Origin: JACDAN01 sp035265935
GTDB taxonomy: Bacteria; Actinomycetota; Thermoleophilia; Gaiellales; Gaiellaceae
DNA length: 17,769 bases
Assembly: GCA_035265935.1 (NCBI GenBank)
Contig: DATFOC010000030.1
Span: 1 to 17,769, forward strand
Direction: 5' to 3'
The first letter of the stretch is position 1; each line of letters begins with the position of its first letter. The notes beneath the pieces are model-generated. The model was not told the DNA's origin, made no database searches, and saw only the letters and a list, made by a program, of their open reading frames with translations. A program made the position numbers and the translations under genes. Positions 14,730 to 17,769 of this stretch are shown one piece after another.

Positions 14730-15095
14730 GTGAACTTCGACATCAACACCGAGCAGCTGGGCGATTCGTCGTACGTCATCTCGCTGACCGGCGAGGTCGA
14801 CCTCTACACGGCGCCGGAGTTCAAGCAGCAGCTCCTCGATGTGATCAACCAGGGTGCCAAGGAGGTCGTCGTCGACTTCTCGAACACGACCTTCATCGAC
14901 TCGACCACGCTCGGCGTGCTCGTCGGTGGAGTCAAGCGCCTCCGGACGAACGACGGCCAGCTCTCGCTGGTCTCGAGCGACCGGAACATCACGAAGATCT
15001 TCGAGATCACGGGTCTCGACCGGGTCTTCACGATCTACGGAAGCCGGGACGAGGCCGTCACCGGCATCGGGTCCGCGACCCAGCCTTCGGCGTAG
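14730..15095 (+). CDS. STAS-domain anti-sigma factor antagonist
   Basis: A 121-residue SpoIIAA/RsbV-like STAS protein. The conserved start (VISLTGEVDLYTAPEFKQQL, 16-35), the phospho-acceptor segment FIDSTTLGVLV (Ser58, or the Thr beside it) and the C-terminal FEITGLDRVF are all present. When unphosphorylated, such proteins bind an anti-sigma kinase and free a sigma factor. GTG 14730 has GGAGG 8 nt upstream. No kinase, phosphatase or sigma-factor gene is in the window, so its partners are encoded elsewhere. The stop is followed directly by the long palindromic element. Confidence 0.93.
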   Translation: MNFDINTEQLGDSSYVISLTGEVDLYTAPEFKQQLLDVINQGAKEVVVDFSNTTFIDSTTLGVLVGGVKRLRTNDGQLSLVSSDRNITKIFEITGLDRVFTIYGSRDEAVTGIGSATQPSA

Positions 15096-15259
15096 TGCCC
15101 CTTCCAGTGGCGCTGCCGAGCTTCTGGGTCGGGAGCACCAAGCCACAGGGCGCACTCGGACGCGCCAAGGCTAGACAGCCTTGGCAAGGAGGAGGGTGCG
15201 CTGTGGCGCCGCGTGATCGCGGTCCAGAGACCGGCATGTGCCGCTGGAAGGGGCAATAG
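15096..15259 (+). promoter_or_regulatory. 160-nt rod-like cis-regulatory RNA or palindromic element
   Basis: The whole gap between the STAS gene and the dihaem cytochrome gene can fold into one long hairpin. Nested stems: 15096-15111 with 15240-15255 (16 bp, one wobble); 15114-15118 with 15232-15236 (5 bp); 15123-15131 with 15220-15228 (9 bp, two wobbles); CCACAG+CGCAC (15143-15148, 15151-15155) with GTGCGCTGTGG (15196-15206); and an apical 9-bp stem 15164-15172/15177-15185 with loop AGAC. The outermost right arm contains GGAAGGGG (15246-15253), the Shine-Dalgarno of the cytochrome gene, so folding would hide it. The arms could also be terminal inverted repeats of a small mobile element. I know no RNA family that matches. 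Confidence 0.6.
15203..15259 (+). CDS. Possible 18-residue leader peptide inside the RNA element
   Basis: GTG 15203 follows a near-perfect Shine-Dalgarno AAGGAGGAGG (15186-15195) at 7 nt. The frame runs 18 codons (ending MCRWKGQ) to TAG 15257-15259, directly against the cytochrome GTG at 15260, in the same frame. Translating it would unwind the outer stem and expose the cytochrome Shine-Dalgarno, a coupling arrangement typical of leader peptides. The start codon itself is paired in an inner stem. Function is inferred only from geometry; chance occurrence is possible. Confidence 0.4.
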   Translation: MAPRDRGPETGMCRWKGQ

Positions 15260-15913
15260 GTGCACCGGGCGGTCGGCGCCGCTCTTCTCGCTCTTGCCGC
15301 GCTCGCGGTCGCCGGCTGCGGCACCGACGGGATGGTCCCGGAGACCGCGGATCCGGCCGAGGGCAAGGCGATCTTCCAGCAGACCTGCGGCGGCTGCCAC
15401 ACACTGAGGGAGGCGCGGACGAACGGGTCGAACCCCGTGCAGAACCCGTCGAGCGGCCCCAACCTCGACAACGCCTTCGCGGCTTCGCGCGAGGAGGGGT
15501 TTGCCCCCGACACGATCGCTGAGGTCGTACGGGGGCAGATCGACTACCCCGTGCCGCCGATGCCGGAGGATCTGCTGAACGATGCCGACGCGGACGCGGT
15601 CGCGCTCTACGTGTCCCTCGTCGCTGGGAATCCGGACGCGTCCATCGGCGGCGGCCCGGGCGGGGGCGGAGGCGGAGGCGGAGGCGGCGACGATCCGAAA
15701 TCGCTGTTCACGAGCAACTGCGGCTCGTGCCACACGCTGGAGAAAGCGGGGACCTCGGGCACCGTCGGCCCGAACCTCGACGAGGCGCAGCCGACGTTCG
15801 AGAAGGCCGTCCGGCAGATCACGAACGGGGGAGGCGGCATGCCGGCCTTCGGCGACCAGCTCACCGACGAGCAGATCCGCGCGCTCGCCCGGTACGTCTC
15901 CGAGCGCGGTTGA
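15260..15913 (+). CDS. Dihaem cytochrome c lipoprotein
   Basis: A 217-residue exported protein with lipobox VAGC (Cys20) and two class I cytochrome c domains. Domain 1 (about 33-122) has CGGCH at 43-47 and probable axial Met101 (PPMPED). Domain 2 (about 145-215) has CGSCH at 154-158 and probable Met194 (GGMPAF). They are joined by a glycine-only linker (residues about 130-143). Domain 2 is very like the haem domain of the protein at 4094-5470 (shared CGSCHTL, VGPNLD, GGG-MP). It probably passes electrons to or from the terminal oxidase whose subunit III lies nearby. GTG 15260 uses GGAAGGGG in the palindromic leader. It converges with the UspA-like gene. Confidence 0.92.
   Translation: MHRAVGAALLALAALAVAGCGTDGMVPETADPAEGKAIFQQTCGGCHTLREARTNGSNPVQNPSSGPNLDNAFAASREEGFAPDTIAEVVRGQIDYPVPPMPEDLLNDADADAVALYVSLVAGNPDASIGGGPGGGGGGGGGGDDPKSLFTSNCGSCHTLEKAGTSGTVGPNLDEAQPTFEKAVRQITNGGGGMPAFGDQLTDEQIRALARYVSERG
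15658..15687 (+). repeat. G-rich hexanucleotide repeat encoding the Gly linker
   Basis: Three perfect GGAGGC units (15668-15685), flanked by further G runs, encode most of the polyglycine hinge of the dihaem cytochrome. The run of GG/GGG tracts could form a G-quadruplex and is prone to slippage in multiples of two Gly codons, so linker length may vary between strains. Confidence 0.7.
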
Positions 15914-15939
15914 GGAGACGCGCTCTCGCGGCGGACGGG

Positions 15940-16602
15940 CTACGCCCGTTCCGCGTCGACCTGCTCGCGCTCGGCTTCGGCTTCGAGATCGACGACGACG
16001 TGTGTGATCGGGACGTCGAAGCGCTCCCTCGCGGCGCGCACTACTCCCTTTTCAAGCCACACCGAGCGGCCCTCGGGGTGCGTCGAGATGATCACCTCGT
16101 CGGCGCCGAACGTTCGTAACCCGTCCTCGATCGCCTGCAGCGGATCGGCGTCACCAACCTCGCCCTCCGCCGTGACGCCGAGCTGGCGCAGCCGCTCGAG
16201 GCTTCGCTCGAGCCGTTCCTGCGCCGCCGCCCTCGGGCCGTCCTCGTCCGACGCGAAGTAGCGAACCGGCGACATCAGCGCGGGGCAGACGACGCGGACG
16301 AGCTCCTCGACGCCTGCCGCCCGCCGGTGGATCACATCGCGAAGCGGAGTCCCGCCGACCGTCTCGTTCGCGATCACGAGGATGCGGCGCTCGCCCGGCG
16401 CGCTCGGCCGGATCACGGCCCGCTGCGGTGGCTCGCGGCGCGCCTTGACGACCCAGGCAATCGCCAGGAGCGTCAGCAGCACGAAGACGGCGACGCCGAG
16501 CCACGTGTTGATCGCGGCCGCAACGACGATCAAGGCGAAGTAGCCGACCGCGAGCAGGACGAGACGGAATGCGTCGGCCTCGTTCCTGAACGGATTCCTC
16601 AC
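15940..16602 (-). CDS. Membrane-anchored UspA-like protein
   Basis: A 220-residue protein. Two hydrophobic helices (about 13-31 and 33-52) are followed by a cytosolic universal-stress-protein-like alpha/beta domain (about 72-205). The domain opens with RRILVIANETVGG, contains LQAIEDGLRTFGADEVIIST, and ends ITHVVVDL. The ATP-binding GxxGxxxxG loop of classic UspA is not evident; STHPEGRSVWLEKG stands in its place. GTG 16602 has GGAGG 11 nt upstream and overlaps the end of a possible small ORF as GTGA. The partial gene at 17355 is a paralogue of the soluble domain. The pair brackets coxIII, hinting at a respiration-related stress role, which is only inference. Confidence 0.75.
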   Translation of the reverse strand: MRNPFRNEADAFRLVLLAVGYFALIVVAAAINTWLGVAVFVLLTLLAIAWVVKARREPPQRAVIRPSAPGERRILVIANETVGGTPLRDVIHRRAAGVEELVRVVCPALMSPVRYFASDEDGPRAAAQERLERSLERLRQLGVTAEGEVGDADPLQAIEDGLRTFGADEVIISTHPEGRSVWLEKGVVRAARERFDVPITHVVVDLEAEAEREQVDAERA

Positions 16603-16700
16603 GCCCCCGACCGCCTCCGGCTCCCGCGCGGCTGAGCCGCGCTCCGCCCGAGGCCGGCGCCGCTGACCGGCCTCCAGTCAGGGGGCCATGCTAGTAGCAC
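16599..16700 (-). CDS. Possible 33-residue small ORF before the UspA-like gene
   Basis: GTG 16700 follows the purine-rich GGAAGGAAGGGGG (16716-16704). Its frame of 33 codons (starting MLLAWPPDW, then Arg/Gly/Ser-rich) ends in a TGA that overlaps the UspA-like GTG as GTGA. No known domain. The base composition is as expected for non-coding GC-rich DNA, and the hairpins at 16626-16642 and 16650-16674 fall inside it, so it may not be a gene. Confidence 0.2.
   Translation of the reverse strand: MLLAWPPDWRPVSGAGLGRSAAQPRGSRRRSGA
16626..16674 (-). terminator. Two GC hairpins downstream of coxIII
   Basis: In the 156-nt gap after coxIII there is a 7-bp stem with a 3-nt loop (16626-16632/16636-16642). 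Beside it is an 8-bp stem GAGGCCGG/CCGGCCTC (16650-16657/16667-16674) with a 9-nt loop. Neither is followed by a T tract on the minus strand. They could give factor-dependent termination or mRNA 3'-end protection after coxIII. Confidence 0.35.
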
Positions 16701-16758
16701 TGTCCCCCTTCCTTCCAGCCGCCCAGCGGCGCCTCGGGAACGTGAGGAGCGCATCGCT

Positions 16759-17358
16759 CTACAAGAGGTAGATCGTCGTGTACACCACGATCCACATTAC
16801 GTCCACGAAGTGCCAGTAGATGCCGGGAATCTCGACACCGTGGTGATGCGACTCGCTGAAGTGACCGCGGAACGCCCTGATCGTGGCGAAGGTGAGTAGC
16901 GTCAGCCCGACGAAGACGTGCGCGCCGTGGAGGCCCGTCAGCCCGTAGAAGATCGTCCCGAACGCGCCGTCCGCCGGCGAGAACCCGACCCGCGAGTACT
17001 CGAGCATCTGGGTGATCAGGAACGTGGAGCCGAGAGCGAGGGTCAGGACGAGGCCGGCCTGGAGACCCGCGCGGTTGCCACGCTTGATCGACTGGAGCGC
17101 CCAGTGGATCGTGAAGCTCGAAGTGACCAGGATGGCGGTGTTCACTCCGGCCACGAAGACCGGCAGGTGGAAGGGCTCGAGCGGCCAGTCGGCGTTGCCG
17201 CTCGTACGGACGAAGAAGTAGGCCGTGAAGAACGACCCGAAGAGCATGATCTCCGAGGCGATGAAGAGGAGCATCCCGAGCGTTGGTGCATCGACCCGCG
17301 AGCTTTTGTGTGCCTCGGGCGGGTGCAGCGCGTGACGGGCTTCGGCGTGAGCGCTCAC
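16759..17358 (-). CDS. ctaE: Cytochrome c oxidase subunit III
   Basis: A 199-residue membrane protein of the short, five-helix bacterial subunit III type. Family marks are LFIASEIMLFGSFFTAYF (31-48, with conserved Glu36), TGLHGAHVFVG (141-151), HHHGVE (171-176), and the terminal WHFVDVMWIVVY (182-193). It stabilises the haem-copper oxidase core (subunits I and II), which should be encoded just outside the window. GTG 17358 overlaps the TGA of the upstream UspA-like gene (GTGA), so the two are translationally coupled. Confidence 0.95.
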   Translation of the reverse strand: MSAHAEARHALHPPEAHKSSRVDAPTLGMLLFIASEIMLFGSFFTAYFFVRTSGNADWPLEPFHLPVFVAGVNTAILVTSSFTIHWALQSIKRGNRAGLQAGLVLTLALGSTFLITQMLEYSRVGFSPADGAFGTIFYGLTGLHGAHVFVGLTLLTFATIRAFRGHFSESHHHGVEIPGIYWHFVDVMWIVVYTTIYLL

Positions 17359-17769
17359 TCGGCCGTCACCACCGGCGGTTCCGCGCCGACCTCCTCGGGC
17401 GAGATCACGACGTGCTCGACGGGAACCTTGGCGTCGCTGTGCAACCGCTGGACGAGGTTCTTACGCAGCCACGGCGAGCGGGCGGGCTCGAAGGTCGAGA
17501 CGATGACCTCGTCCACTCGCTCGTCCTCGATCGCCTGCATCGCCGCGGTGTAGGGATCGGGATGGGCGACCTGTCCGTGGGCCTCGATCCCGGCAGCCCG
17601 CAGCTCGGACAGCGCGCGCCGCAACCGCCGCTCGGCCTCGGGGTGAGAAGACTGCGTCGGATCGCTCTGCGGCGAGATGATCAGGAAGCTCGCCGGCCCG
17701 CGCGAGGCCCGCGTGCGGATGCGCTCCAGCAGCGCCTCCCCGACGACGGTCTCGTTCGCCACCACCAGG
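17355..17769 (-). CDS. UspA-like protein, 5' end outside the window
   Basis: A C-terminal fragment of about 138 codons that continues past the right edge. Its first visible residues (VVANETV) match the strand-1 segment of the UspA-like protein at 15940-16602. The two align through AIEDxxxDEVIxST, SPWLRKNLV and PVEHVVIS, so they are paralogues. Missing upstream sequence may encode membrane helices as in the other copy. A GTG at 17765 is an internal codon by this comparison rather than the start. Its stop overlaps the coxIII start. Confidence 0.75.
   Translation of the reverse strand, partial: LVVANETVVGEALLERIRTRASRGPASFLIISPQSDPTQSSHPEAERRLRRALSELRAAGIEAHGQVAHPDPYTAAMQAIEDERVDEVIVSTFEPARSPWLRKNLVQRLHSDAKVPVEHVVISPEEVGAEPPVVTAE

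Noticed and set aside
15932..15950. ACGGGC-TAC-GCCCGT hairpin at the stop of the UspA-like gene as a terminator
   Set aside because: Only 6 bp with a 3-nt loop and no T tract; too weak to call in GC-rich DNA.
1..17769. Mobile elements, CRISPR arrays or prophage genes
   Set aside because: No transposase, integrase, phage or Cas-like protein and no regularly spaced repeats were seen. The only candidate is the 160-bp palindrome, listed as a finding.

Overview
This is a GC-rich chromosomal window, densely packed with ordinary single-copy genes and often with GTG or TTG starts and 1-4 nt stop/start overlaps. The gene set points to an aerobic actinobacterium: a SUF Fe-S operon using SufU, TatA/TatC, a haem-copper oxidase subunit III, a DipZ-like CcdA-thioredoxin protein and an anti-sigma-factor antagonist. 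I favour the class Thermoleophilia (Gaiellales/Solirubrobacterales), but that rests on recalled family resemblance and has not been tested. I see no IS element, prophage, CRISPR array, rRNA or tRNA.

Layout. Positions 1-338 hold a possible minus-strand structured leader that ends in a good terminator hairpin, then a SnoaL-like SgcJ/EcaC-family gene. Positions 796-4058 (minus) run methyltransferase - sufS - sufU - Rieske ferredoxin - O-methyltransferase. Positions 4094-5470 (plus) encode a cytochrome c lipoprotein fused to an 18-cysteine repeat domain. Its stop codon overlaps, inside a shared CTAG, the stop of a convergent DipZ-like thiol-redox membrane protein (5467-7089). Positions 7209-11674 (minus) are sufC - sufB - double-VOC protein - VOC protein - sufD, tightly coupled and followed by a 20-bp hairpin with tandem repeats. 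A divergent promoter region separates this operon from tatA - tatC - adenosine-deaminase-family - TPR membrane protein (plus, 11782-14677). Next come a STAS anti-anti-sigma gene, a 160-nt palindromic intercistronic element containing a tiny ORF, and a dihaem cytochrome c lipoprotein (15260-15913). The right end (minus) carries a partial UspA-like gene, coxIII/ctaE, a possible small ORF and a membrane-anchored UspA-like gene.

How it fits together. The two suf blocks together encode the desulfurase (SufS), sulfur acceptor (SufU) and scaffold/ATPase (SufB, SufC, SufD), with a Rieske ferredoxin as a likely client or electron carrier. The cytochromes, DipZ-like protein and oxidase subunit III belong to envelope electron transfer and its maturation, and Tat exports folded cofactor proteins.

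The least expected signals are: (1) the 160-nt rod-like element before the dihaem cytochrome gene, which buries that gene's Shine-Dalgarno and contains an 18-codon ORF whose stop abuts the cytochrome start; (2) the regular approximately 33-residue two-cysteine repeat fused to a cytochrome c domain; and (3) three homologous VOC domains inserted between sufB and sufD.
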